Shown in pieces: positions 37,143 through 48,009 of a DNA stretch of 64,000 bases; within the stretch, counting starts at the first letter, position 1, and each line of letters begins with the position of its first letter. Source of the DNA: Epiperipatus broadwayi (lineage: Eukaryota > Onychophora > Udeonychophora > Euonychophora > Peripatidae); assembly GCA_028023455.1 (NCBI GenBank), contig JAQFVV010006735.1:310001-374000 (forward strand), given 5' to 3'. A program made the position numbers and the translations under genes. A model generated the notes under the pieces. The model ran no database searches. It worked only from the letters and a program-made list of their open reading frames with translations, and was not told the DNA's origin.

Positions 37143-37315
37143 TTATATGTATTTCCTTTGGTTAGTTTGTTATATATTAATATTTTGATATATATATATA
37201 TATAAAAGCTAATGGGTTTGGATCGAAAAAATTAAAGTGTTTCAGTTTAAGACTCATAGTTTTGTAGTTAAATGGAATAAAAGGTGGTTGCTAGAGGGTT
37301 GCATTAGATCCTAAG

Positions 37316-37520
37316 ATCTAGGCACAGTGCTCTCAGATCCAAGGCTCCTCTCTGACAAAGGTCATAAGCCAGAAACTAGTTTGGGTATATTGGATGAGTA
37401 GGCACTAGATGGGAATTTTATGCACAAGCCTTCTGGCATCCATTGATTACTCTAGCTTGCTGTGTGTGTCAATATATATAGTGAGTTTCGCCTGTTTTAA
37501 CAACAGTTGTACACAAGCAT
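37316..37520 (+). repeat. GC-richer segment shared with the 5' end of the LINE at 54 kb
   Basis: GTGCTCTCAGATC (37327-37339) and GCACTAGATGG (37402-37412) recur in the same order on the minus strand at 54145-54133 and 54019-54009. This may be a retroelement leader. It lies upstream of a gag-like ORF. Confidence 0.4.
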
Positions 37521-37929
37521 AAGAGGAGGTGGTCATGAGATGTTTATTGGCTTAGAGTATCATTATTAATATTAATATCATTGTTTGAAGTTATTGACAG
37601 TTTTTTCATTTTTTAATCTTTTTATTTTGTCTGTGCTCAATTTGATTTTCAGGAGTGTCTTGTATATCTATTTTTGTTTTGTAATGATTATTGCTATTAA
37701 TGGTATTATGTGATTCTTAATGATTTGTATTTAGTGGATTTTCTATTATATTGACTACATTTTTAAATGCTCTTTTAGTGTATCATTTGAAGGGTTATCG
37801 CTACAACTGTTATCATCGTTCACTTCATATTGTAGTTAAACCTTTAAAGTTTTATTATTTTAACATCAGTTTTAAATCAAAATAAGTTTTGCCAGTGAGT
37901 ACAGCTATCACTAATATTTTTTACTAGAA

Positions 37930-38960
37930 AAAAATGAAGAATTACTCTGATTTATCTTCAGATTCAATAACTTTAGCTGAAAAAAAAAGAACACAGTCTC
38001 CATTTTTGTAAAAAAAACAAAAAATATGAAATCTTATGAAAACTGTTCTATGGATAATAATAACTCAGAAGAAATAATATCACATAATTTTATTAGAAAC
38101 TCAGACTTCTCAAGTGATATAGGCCCCCAAGTAAGCAAATTATATACTCCTTTAGACAACTTGAATAAGGATGTAAATACAGAGAATGATATGACTGATG
38201 ATAATATTTCTACATATAAGTCACCTAGCAGCTATGCAAATACTGTTAAAAAGATTTGTGATATTAAATCAAATAGCATAGAATTGCAAAGATAACGATT
38301 ATTTTAATATTATTAATGATGGTATTAACGTTTTCTCAAAGCCTAATAATATTTCATTAGAATTAGAAAATATAGATCCCGAATGTTACAGTGAGTGTAT
38401 TGAAAAATTTAACAAATCAGTACCTGTACCTCTTTTGAAATCATTTCAAAACTTTCCCAGTGAAAAAACATTAATAATCTCAGTTACAAATTTAGCTGTG
38501 AACTTTTCAGATTTCCCACTGATAAATTATATACAAATCTAACTGAGAAAAAATTGTGGCATTTAATTTTTAAAATATTAACCTTACCTAATAACCGTTG
38601 CATATGTATCGAGTTTCACAACTCTACACACACACAAAAAAATTATTTTCAAATATATTTTAAATATCTAGATAACAAAATTATTTGTTATATTGATTTA
38701 AACAGGCCAGTTACTTTAAAAGGGATGATTAAAAATGGTTATATTAATTTTAACGAAAGTGATCTTCAAGCATTATTTGTAAATTACGGAAGCGTTATCA
38801 ATTTCACTTATCTTCTATAAAAAACAATAGATATACCAGTTTGCACAAACACATCTATTTTTGATATCATATTTAAAAAAGCACTCTATTAACAGATATA
38901 TCTACATTCTTAGCAACAGAATCATTCCCACTGATTATCTCGACTGTCCAGACAGAATAT
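37930..38960 (+). pseudogene. Decayed gag-like ORF of a retroelement
   Basis: Three overlapping frames make one protein. The first (38026-38295, MKSYENCSMDNNN onwards) is a polar N-terminus. A shifted stretch (about 38296-38540) reads NVFSKPNNISLELENIDPEC. The third (38554-38820) has an RRM-like pattern: RCICIEFHNS, then VTLKGMIKNGYINFNESDLQ and ALFVNYGSVINFTYL. Just beyond, CPDRICSKCNLKNTK resembles a broken CCHC knuckle. RRM plus zinc-knuckle proteins of this build are typical ORF1/gag-like products of invertebrate retroelements. Several frameshifts and stops make it inactive. Confidence 0.55.
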
Positions 38961-39099
38961 GTTCTAAATGCAACTTAAAAAATACAAAAACCATATTTGT
39001 GAATCACTCTTAACAATAAAATCGATACAGAATATATTCAAAAAATTAATGAAGATGAAAATAAATCATCACTCCAGAAGTTAATAATTATCTAGCATA

Positions 39100-39301
39100 T
39101 TCAAAATATCTATTTATTTGATCATGTAAAAACATGTAAGTTTAATTTTAACTTTGATCTGGAAAATACCAAGATTTTTATAAGTACAGAAACCATAAAG
39201 GAAAAATTAAAGAAGCAATTTTAAGAAATAGAATTAAGAGATCCTTAATTAATAGATAACGTGTGAACATTGAAATTCATGAATATTGGGATATAACGTG
39301 A
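39100..39301 (+). pseudogene. Penelope-type nuclease tail relic
   Basis: 39118-39190 reads FDHVKTCKFNFNFDLENTKI, the middle of the Penelope GIY-YIG domain. In another frame 39187-39301 reads NHKGKIKEAILRNRIKRSLI and then ...RVNIEIHEYWDIT, close to the C-terminus of the 5.5-kb copy (KRKIKEAMLIYKYKKDLINK). One frameshift and one stop break it. It lies about 150 bp after the gag-like ORF with no RT between them. Confidence 0.6.
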
Positions 39302-39765
39302 TGTTGTTTATTGCAGATAAATTTCAATTTGAATAGTTTTCCATTAATGAAGGTTATGAAAATAAATGTAAGTACTTCTGTTCCTTATTGTAGTTATTTA
39401 TAAAATATATTATCACCATTAAACATTATTATTTTTATTACAATTTTATGTTTATCGTAATCAAGCTAAAATGAAAGCAGCTGTTAGGTATCACTATAAA
39501 ATTATTAAACCAAAAAAATATTTATAATACAATATATCTGATCATTGTAAGTTTTTTTAAATAACTTGTGCAGATATAAAACTGTTCTTTGCTATGTATG
39601 TGTGTCAAAGTCTTTTGCAGATATTTAATAATATGATGTTTGACTATGAAAAATGATCTATATATACTTATATATATTGATAAAAAAAAATCAAGTCAGG
39701 TGTCACATGTCCTAATTTTAATAAAGCTCGTGTTACAAATGTTATATATAGAGTTCGCAAAACAA
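39302..39765. other. AT-rich DNA downstream of the broken element
   Basis: No repeat pair or ORF visible. Confidence 0.5.
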
Positions 39766-39769
39766 ACTC

Positions 39770-39985
39770 TTAACAAGCTTTGAGAATATCGTCAACCCCA
39801 GACTGGTTGCTGCATCTAGGGTCGTCAGTGAGGTGTTAGGATATTCATTAGATTAAAAATACTAGGACTAGCCCAGCACTATATCTAATGTATAACTGTT
39901 GAGAAGAAAATCTGAAACCTTTAGACATCTATATGTCTAAAAATCCAGCTATCTAACTCAAATAGCCATATGGGACTGAACTTAT
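39770..39985 (-). repeat. Interspersed repeat family 2, reverse copy
   Basis: The reverse complement contains TTCAGTCCCATATGGCTATT, TAGCTGGATTTTTAGACAT and GTGCTGGG, matching 58.5-58.68 kb in order. Confidence 0.7.
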
Positions 39986-40529
39986 ATATAAATTACTAAT
40001 GGGTAAAGAATATATGTAGTATAATCATACTCAATTCTAATAAGAAGATTCAGTAATCTATCTTAAAGTAGCAGCATGCGCATAACCACACACACAAAAG
40101 CAGACCTCTATTTATGTGATATTTATTTTAAGCTTGAATAATTAGTGCTTACAAAGTAGTAGATCATTTAAATCTCAATTACAAGTCTAGTCTTTGACTT
40201 TTACCTTTATCATTAAGGAATTGAGATTTAAAACTGGAAGCAACTTTAGTTATGCATATGGCAGCCATCTTTAATTTTTTTTTAATATCAAGCTAAAAAT
40301 GTGAAATTAAAAAAATACCTAAGGTTTTGAATCTAAACTAATTTGATTATATACTTGAATAGATCTGATGTTGGACTAATAACTTTATATTTTATAAATC
40401 TTTTTTCACAACTGTAAGAAACTTTTCCCTCTGTCTAAAACAATTAATGCCAACATGAGATTAGTATCATCTGGTAATCACTAATTAATCAATTTATAAT
40501 AGATGACACTATTTAATAACAATCTAATT

Positions 40530-41395
40530 TACAGGAACACTTTTTATTAGTAATTCTTAATCAGAAGTTAATCAGCTTTTGACATGTGTTGTTTAATCAT
40601 GTTACTAATTCACCAATGTTATAGTATATATGAAGGACAAGCCCAAAACACTAGTTAAAGATTTTTAAAAGATAGACATTATATCTTTGTACTTAAATGC
40701 AATTATATAGGCCAATCTAAAGCAAATCAAAATTAGAGCATGAAGATTTAATATTCATAACTTTATGTGCATTATTAATGTTATAGTTAAATCCAACAAA
40801 ATTTTCAAATTTATGGCTGGTAACTATTAGATGATGTTAGAATCAATTCAATAGCAATATAAATTATAAGTACAGTTTTTATTAGTAACTTTTAATCAGA
40901 AGATAATCAGCCCTAGACATGCTCTAGTTAATCATATTACTAACTCACTGAGAGTGTCCTGCATACTCACTATAACATCGATGAATTAATAATATGATTA
41001 AACAACACATGTTGAAGGCTGGTTACCTTCTGATTAAGTATTATTAACAGGGTTTATAATTTATATTGCTATTAAATTGATTCTAACACCATATCATAGT
41101 TACCTGTTATAGATTTGAACATTTTTCTGGAATTTACTATAAATTAATAATGCTATAAACATAAAGTTACAAAGCTTAAATGTTCATGTTTTTATTTCAG
41201 AATGCTTTAGATTGACTTATATAATTGCATTTAGATACCAGCATAAGACAGTCATTCTTATCTTTTAAAAATCTCTATCTCATGTTTGAGTTTGTGAGTA
41301 TCTTGCACACTCACTATAATGTCAGTGATTTAATAACATGATTGAACAGTGTGTGCAAAGGCAGATTACCTTTGGATTAAAAATAGATGACATAA
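40530..41395. repeat. Nested palindrome, ~420-bp arms
   Basis: A ~75-bp block (TTAATCAGAAG..AATCAGC...TTAATCAT.TTACTAA) occurs four times: direct at 40530 and 40872, inverted at 40985 and about 41320. The longer sequence between copies (40605-40870) is inverted at 41060-41295. The result is a palindrome whose ends and centre carry the same subunit. It ends about 530 bp before the precursor exon. Confidence 0.85.
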
Positions 41396-41437
41396 ATAAG
41401 GCAGATTACCTTTGGATTAAAAATAGATGACATAAAT
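41358..41437 (+). repeat. Perfect 40-bp tandem duplication
   Basis: Two identical 40-bp units starting AAGGCAGATTACC and ending GACATAAAT abut at 41397/41398. They overlap the end of the nested palindrome and must be recent. Confidence 0.95.
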
Positions 41438-41883
41438 ATGAAGTTGGCCTTGTTTATTTCATATTGTAGTAAGCTAAGGAATCAAGTGATATAATGTAAA
41501 TATATATTTATAATAAAGAGATAGATTAACATATAAAAGCTTTACAGTGTAGTTATTTGATATAATTGCCATGATCTGAGTTTAGATCAAGAATAGGATT
41601 TGAAATTTTTTTCACATATCTAAAACTTTATTAATCTAACTTAATTTGTTTCTTTATGGGGTTGGCTAAAATCAAAATCAAATATCCATCATGTAGCCTT
41701 TATTTTTTGCTAAAAGATAAAAGTTCCAAAACTATTTTAGTTGGTCATATATCTATAAACACATCCATGACCATAAAAAAGTCAAGAATGGGATTAAGTA
41801 GAGAGGAACTAGGCCCATGAGATTGATTTTTACTTTTAAATATAAAAATATATATTCATTTATCTTTTTTTAAAAGTACTAAT
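41438..41883. other. Likely intron end before the precursor exon
   Basis: Unstructured AT-rich sequence leading into the polypyrimidine tract at 41884. No repeats seen. Confidence 0.45.
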
Positions 41884-41904
41884 CTCTTTTTTCTTTTTTT
41901 GCAG
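41884..41904 (+). promoter_or_regulatory. Likely splice acceptor upstream of the precursor gene
   Basis: A run of T and C ends in GCAG, 23 bases before the ATG at 41928. This is the layout of a 3' splice site, so the coding exon probably begins at 41905 and a 5' UTR exon lies upstream. No donor could be assigned. Confidence 0.55.
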
Positions 41905-41927
41905 ATTCATGGTTTGCTCTTAATTAA

Positions 41928-43460
41928 ATGAAAATCATGGCCATCAAATCATTTATTGTATTATTTCTTGTTTCTTTTCAACATGTAATGCCCTACTTAT
42001 TACCAAGGCATAACTATGATGAATCTGATGGATTGGAAAAGGCTTTGCAACTGTTGGAAAGAAAAAGATTAAATGGTGATGATGATGTAGTGCCAGTTCA
42101 AGAAACATTAGCTGATATAGAAGAAAGCAAATTACAAAAAATCATTCAAGAAATTTTAGAAGAGCAGGAAAATCCTGATGAAACATTTATTGAAAATGAT
42201 GAATTGAGTCCACTTAGAAATAATGATGAAGATTATTCTGAAGAAGATGACCTTTTAAGTAGGCTTAAGAAAAGAAGAGCTCCAAGGTTTGGGTACAGAA
42301 AACCATCATTACTGCAGCAGTTACTTGAAGATGATACTAAAGTTGAACCTATAAGATTTTCACATCGCAAACCAAGACCTATTAGTAAGCGATACATGGA
42401 TGATTTGAATGATGAAAGTGATTACTTAAACTTTGATAAACGCTTTTCTCATAGAAAACCCTATAGTCAAAATTATTATAGACAAAAATATCGACCAAAA
42501 AAACGTGATACATTTGATATTATGCGTGATGAAGATGAATTAGAGTTTGAAAAAAAATATTCTCATCGTAAACCATATCCCTATGGTGTCAAGCCTCGGT
42601 TCAAACGAGATGTAGAAGATATTATTTCAGAGGAAGATCTTTCAGATATTGATGAGGAAAAAAAATGGTCACACAGAAAACCATATCGCAAAAATAATTT
42701 TCTACGCCCTACTAGACATGATATGGAGGATTATGATTTGGAGGATATTGATGACTTTGATAAAAGACATTCCCACAGGAAACCATATCGTAAACAGTAT
42801 TATAAAAATTACAAACGTGATTATGATGATCTTGATGACATATTTGATGAAGATAAAAGATTTTCCCATAGAAAACCTTCTAAATATAAATATATTAGTA
42901 AAACACAAGGACGACCAAAAAAATTTTATGAAGACAATGTTGAAGAAAGTGAAGGAAGTGGTCATCCATCATCAGATTCATATAAAAACTGGATGTTTCA
43001 AAGCTACTTACAAAGTTTGACACCGCAAACAACAGAAAATGAAAAAGTTGCAGAAAAGCATACTGATGCAGGTGAGTTAACTAATGATGCAAATAAAGAT
43101 AATAATAATAATAATGGTAATGTTAGTATAAGTCAGTCAAAAAGTGAAACAATTGATTCAAACACAGAAGCTAGCATGACTAATCCCAACATAGAAACAG
43201 AGATAGGGACTGTGGAAAATAAAATAAAAACTATAGAGGATGCTGTGCTTAGGGAAGCCATTGCCATGTTACAGGATGCTAAAGAGCATGGACATACAAA
43301 AGAAAATGATCCTAATGCACAGCAGGAGTATGCATATTTGGTTACTGCTTTTAAGCTTGATAAGCTACAAAAGTCATTGACAAGTACTGATGAATTTAAA
43401 AAAGCTAAAAGAAATATTCCCGAAAACAGCTCAAATAACGGTAAGGCACACAATAAGTGA
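41928..43460 (+). CDS. Multi-copy neuropeptide-type precursor with repeated SHRKP peptides
   Basis: This 510-residue ORF has the build of a secreted prohormone. Residues 1-22 form a hydrophobic signal peptide (core FIVLFLVSF). An acidic N-terminal region (about 30-113) with leucine-rich helices ends at KKRR (114-117). Seven related motifs follow: FGYRKP (121-126), FSHRKP (144-149), FSHRKP (173-178), YSHRKP (211-216), WSHRKP (247-252), HSHRKP (281-286) and FSHRKP (312-317). Most are preceded by KR or KK and separated by Asp/Glu-rich spacers, as expected for prohormone convertase processing. Predicted peptides include residues 173-190, 211-225, 281-295 and 312-330. None has a Gly before the cleavage site, so C-terminal amidation is not predicted. 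The C-terminal third holds an Asn/Ser/Thr-rich linker and a helical block (about 428-485) with no peptide copies. The start is the first ATG after a likely splice acceptor, and no intron interrupts the ORF. I do not recognise the family with certainty. A molluscan neuropeptide family is likely but the name is unverified. Confidence 0.85.
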   Translation: MKIMAIKSFIVLFLVSFQHVMPYLLPRHNYDESDGLEKALQLLERKRLNGDDDVVPVQETLADIEESKLQKIIQEILEEQENPDETFIENDELSPLRNNDEDYSEEDDLLSRLKKRRAPRFGYRKPSLLQQLLEDDTKVEPIRFSHRKPRPISKRYMDDLNDESDYLNFDKRFSHRKPYSQNYYRQKYRPKKRDTFDIMRDEDELEFEKKYSHRKPYPYGVKPRFKRDVEDIISEEDLSDIDEEKKWSHRKPYRKNNFLRPTRHDMEDYDLEDIDDFDKRHSHRKPYRKQYYKNYKRDYDDLDDIFDEDKRFSHRKPSKYKYISKTQGRPKKFYEDNVEESEGSGHPSSDSYKNWMFQSYLQSLTPQTTENEKVAEKHTDAGELTNDANKDNNNNNGNVSISQSKSETIDSNTEASMTNPNIETEIGTVENKIKTIEDAVLREAIAMLQDAKEHGHTKENDPNAQQEYAYLVTAFKLDKLQKSLTSTDEFKKAKRNIPENSSNNGKAHNK

Positions 43461-43770
43461 ATTGATTACTTGTGCTTAAAATTCCAATGAATATTTTTTT
43501 AAAATCCCTAAACATAAAAAATGATTATTATATATTAAAATTACATTTTACTTCCAAATGATATATTTATATATAGTGCCAGATAAAAAGTCTATGCAAA
43601 ATATACTATCATTAAAATGGTTCATCATCACTTATTTTTATTTTAACAAAATTAATTTTATTCGATTATTTAAATATCAACATTTTAATAACATTAAGAT
43701 AAGTATTAGAAATCTTATTAAGTTTTAGTATATAAAATTTAAACTATTAATTACAAATTATTCGTAGTTA
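43461..43770. other. 3' flank of the precursor gene
   Basis: Probable 3' UTR or intron. No canonical AATAAA lies close to the stop; ATTAAA variants occur near 43536 and 43610, and AATAAA only at 43853 beyond the SINE. Confidence 0.4.
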
Positions 43771-43847
43771 AGCGTTGTTAGCCGAGAGATCAGCGCAACC
43801 GCTTTGCAGCAAGCAGTTGGTTGCAGACGGTTGTTGCGGGTTCGTCT
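43771..43847 (+). repeat. tRNA-like SINE head, copy 3
   Basis: AGCGTTGTTAGCCGAGAGAT, GCAAGCAGTTGGTTGCAGAC-like text and TTGCGGGTTCG align with copies 1 and 2. The T arm is cut short at TTCGTCTTATTCC. It lies about 310 bp after the precursor stop codon. Confidence 0.65.
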
Positions 43848-45506
43848 TATTCCAATAAAGAACCATAAACTAATAATAGATAAGTACTCTTTATTTATAT
43901 AAATGTAAAATAATATTTTAGTTGTTTATCTAATATTTAAATAATGAAAAATGAATTATGAATGCTAGAGGGTTTACACTGAAGTTTTTTTTTAAAAAAT
44001 CTCTCATCATTACATTTTCAAACATCATCAAACATAAATGAGAATTAGTATGAATCTTATAGAGTAAAATCTGATTGCACATTTGCCGTTAATTTATATT
44101 TTTAATATAGCTTCTGATCTTTTTAGTTCCAGAACTATATATAAAATATACTATTTTTCCCTAGTTTCAATATTCCTGAAATTGTATTTTTAAAAAAAAA
44201 TTGAAAAAATGTGTTGGACTAAATCAAGATTTGAAAACACTACTATCAGAGAAATGCTTTACTACAGATGGTTAAAAATACTCAGGTTTTTAAATTTTAC
44301 TTCGTTGCATACTCATATAAATCAATTTTATTCATTATCTTGACGGACTGGAAGTTTTGTCGTGACTCATGTAATATTAACGTGAATAAAAGTTTCAAGG
44401 AATACTTACATTATATTGCATTAGATGCTCACACTAGATGAACATTGTAATAACATTTATCATGAAGTGTTTTAGGTTTTGTAAGATTATATTATGAATT
44501 AAGGTATAAAGTTTGCACAAACAAATGTTATAAAAGTCTTTTGTTTTATTATTTTTAAACTTAAAATCAAAATTGTTATGATAAAATATAAAAGATGTAC
44601 AAATATCTAATTACTATATTTCAAATATTAAATATATCAGTAATTATTTGCCATCATTTCTTGTGATATTAAAATTATATATATATATTAAAAGGAATAT
44701 TTTAATTAATAAAAAATATAAATATATATTTTAGATTTGGTTACTATTAATATTATACAGACTAAATAATATCTTTTGCTAATTAAATAAACACAAAAAA
44801 TATCTAATTTTTCATTTTTGAAAAAAATAACTATATTATCAAATACATAAAATAAAACTTAAATGATATATTCAACACATTTGTTACTTTACTTTTAAAG
44901 TTCCTTTTTGTCTTACATTGATGTCAAAGTTTTTGCTTCATTATTTGTATTTGATAAATACATTATTGCATTTTCTCTTCAAAAGTACATCAGAAATATT
45001 ATGTATATTGTTTAGTCTCTATTCTCAAATTTTCAGCATAACTTTTTGATTTTTATAAATTTATCCCTGTTTTATACTTTTTCATTTTAGACAACAATGC
45101 ATGTAATTCAATAAATCATCCTTTTTCATTTCTAATTGGAAAAATTCTATCTTTAATAATTTTGTATTATCTGTCTCTTTATCTATAAAAATATACATTT
45201 TACATGATATGATTGACATTTTTCAATTACCTTTATACAATCTACATTTTCTTCATTCACCCATTTTATTCTAATTTTTAAGAATAGTGCTTTTTTTAAA
45301 GCAATATACTACTTTTTTATTTGTTGCCATTTTTAACTTTAATTCTAGGGTCTAGTGTGTATTTTACTTTATTATAATCATAGAGAATTTTACATTTTAT
45401 ATTTTTTTAATATTTCCACTTTATTATTGTTAATTTATCCTTTTATGCCAAACATTATAATTATTTATTTTTAGAACTTTTTCACCTTAAAATCCATCTT
45501 TCTAAT

Positions 45507-45512
<6 letters not shown>
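43848..45512. other. AT-rich DNA, no gene seen
   Basis: Between 45070 and 45480 the plus strand is T-rich and the minus strand carries short coding-like stretches (FIDKETDNTKLLKIEFFQLE near 45190-45130). It could be a decayed retroelement ORF, unconfirmed. Confidence 0.35.
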
Positions 45513-45592
<80 letters not shown>

Positions 45593-45611
45593 ATATATAT
45601 ATATATATAAG
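45511..45611. repeat. (CA)n-(TA)n compound microsatellite with palindrome
   Basis: About 15 CA units lead into about 23 TA units, then ACCTTATATATATATATATA and AAGGT, a perfect TA hairpin. Confidence 0.95.
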
Positions 45612-46839
45612 GTTTGTTTTTTATTTAATATCTAAACAAATATTACATCAATTGTGATGAATTTTGCATGATTTTTTTTTGAAGAATTATATAGTCTATG
45701 AAATTTTGTTTTGTTATATTTGTTTGAAAAAAAATTGGTTATTTACTTCTACCAAAAGTAAAGCAAGAGATACATAATTTAAAGTTTGTAGTAGTAGTAA
45801 TCTCTAAAGAATTTTTCTGCCTCTAAAAATAATATTTTCTGGCAATTTTAAAAACTATCAATATATTATTTCAGTGAAAAAAATTGTGTATAATAAAAAG
45901 ATTAAGGCAATATTGTGAAGTTATTAACCCTTATGAAATCTGGCATTCACTTAAGTTCCAATTGATTAGAGATTTTGCAAATGCTCATCCTTATAATTCT
46001 GTATAAAATATTTTATACTAAAATTCAATAACTTATATTTTATTTCTTTTTCATTTAATTTTATAAATGAATAATATTTAATAAATCACATTTGATCTTT
46101 TCAAATATTTAAAAACTGATTTGTAAATCAGAACAATGTACCATATAAATATTATCAATTAAGTTAGTATAAACACTTTTTCAGAAAATGAAGATATTTT
46201 TTTGATGTGAATGAATGAAGGTAGATTTATGATTAATCTATTACATTTTGCTTTAAAATGTAATGTTTTTTTTATAATAATTACAATAATAATCAAGATT
46301 GTAACATTGTATCAATTTTGACAAATAATAATATAACAGATGATGTGAGATTACTTTCTTTATATTATGGTCAAGTTTATTAACATCTATTTTTAAAAGT
46401 AAAATATAAATTGATAAATTGAAAGTTTACATGTGTATTTTTTTACTTTAAATAATAATCAGCCAATTTGTGTGTAAAAACAATCAAAAATATTTTATAA
46501 ACAAACAAGAAATTTATTTAATTTATTTCAAAATCTTTGCAGGAAAACTGGACCAGGTTTTTTGTCATAGAACAGTGGAGTATGTTATTAGATGTTAACC
46601 ATAATCAATAAGATACTGACATCTTCATATTTTTTTCAGTTAAAAAATCAATAAAAGCATTATGAGAAAATATATTCCTGGGTTAATATTAAATACAATA
46701 ATGTTAAAAGATTATTTTAAAGCTTTAGAACAATCATACTATTTCTGAGGCAAACACTCAATGATTTCTAATAAATGTGAGAGTTATCAAGTTAATTAAT
46801 AAATAAACAAACATTCTTATAAATACAAATAATAAGTAT
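45612..46839. other. AT-rich DNA, no feature seen
   Basis: No ORF, repeat pair or RNA-like structure visible beyond short A/T runs. Confidence 0.5.
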
Positions 46840-47033
46840 AATGGTAATAAACTATTATATAAAGTCATTCCATCTTGCAGAAATACTTTTGGCTAATTCC
46901 TTAACCCGTCTCAACTGCTTATAAATTCAAAAACTCATTTTCTTTTTTTAATTTAATGGCAGTTGAGGCAGGTTAAGGAATTAACAGAAAGCACTTTTAC
47001 AGATTGAAACACTGTATATAATAGCTTATTACC

Positions 47034-47036
<3 letters not shown>
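46840..47036. repeat. Foldback, ~80-bp arms
   Basis: AATGGTAATAA...AATTCCTTAACC.GTCTCAACTGC at 46840-46920 is mirrored at 46960-47036. It touches the following TA array. Confidence 0.85.

Positions 47037-47111
<75 letters not shown>
47037..47111. repeat. (TA)n array
   Basis: Two TA tracts split by a single TTTA interruption. Confidence 0.95.
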
Positions 47112-47114
<3 letters not shown>

Positions 47115-47117
47115 AAT

Positions 47118-47325
47118 AAAGTTTGATATCTGTATTCATTTCACAATATATGTAATATACAAATCAATATATATATATCAAAATACAATACAATTTATAT
47201 AAATTATATTCTTTTAGAAGTACTTTCGACTATACACTTTGTAGTCTTTATCAACTATAATTTATATAAATTGTACTGTATTTTGATATATATATATATT
47301 GATTTGTATATTATATATATATATA
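47118..47325. repeat. Shortened Penelope-type foldback, second copy
   Basis: The left arm 47118-47258 matches 34620-34757 almost base for base. The right arm resumes at 47259 with AATTTATATAAATTGTACTG. The whole centre of the 34.6-kb copy is missing, so the hairpin jumps from one arm to the other inside the hammerhead-like motif. Confidence 0.85.
47204..47260 (-). ncRNA. Hammerhead-ribozyme-like relic in the 47-kb foldback
   Basis: Minus strand: TTATAG, TTGATAA (47254-47248), GACTA/TAGTC stem II, GAAA, AGTACT, T, CTA-AAAGAA-TATAA. Identical to the left arm copy at 34.7 kb except at the stem I edge. Confidence 0.5.
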
Positions 47326-47739
47326 TTTGAAGGATTATTTAGAATATTGTAATGGCTAATTGTTACTTTAATATGCACACTGCTATTATTTTTAAAAGTA
47401 AGTGATATAGAAAACAGTGTTAGAGTGATTGAATGTCTGTGTCTGGTGAGCATCAGTAACAAGAATTATAGTGTAATTCAAATATTTCATTAAGAATTAA
47501 AAGATTTGCAGTCAGCAATTAGATGAATACTAGAGTTCTAAATTAAATAATTCAGAAATATTTAAATTAAAGACAACTCTATTGTATGTAAGTTACATGA
47601 TTCATTAACATTTATTATTATCTTTTCCTTTATTGTTCTTCTTATATATATAAATTTGAAAAGATTATTTGCTAGATTATACATTTGTTTTAAAAAGTTT
47701 CATAATTTTTTACTAATATGAGCAAAGCCATAGGGGCAG

Positions 47740-47742
<3 letters not shown>

Positions 47743-47816
<74 letters not shown>
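47743..47816. repeat. (TA)n array, ~74 bp
   Basis: Pure TA dinucleotide run. Confidence 0.95.
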
Positions 47817-47820
<4 letters not shown>

Positions 47821-48009
47821 CACTATGGAACACTGCTTATGGACCTTTAAACAGACAATATCTCTTTCTATGTGACTGAATTAAATACTTAATAATGATA
47901 TCTTTAATCACAAGTGTTAATTTACTAAAAAAAACCTTGAATTAGTCTTTATCTTTCTCATATAAGAACTCAAACAATCTCTCTCAACTTGAAAAAATAG
48001 CAAGTGCCA

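Noticed and set aside
42649-43020. Alternative ORF overlapping the precursor gene
   Set aside because: It is a shifted frame of the acidic/basic repeat coding region, with no own start context or domain.
43133-43453. 106-codon minus-strand ORF under the precursor gene
   Set aside because: Antisense shadow of the Ser/Asn/Glu-rich C-terminal coding region.
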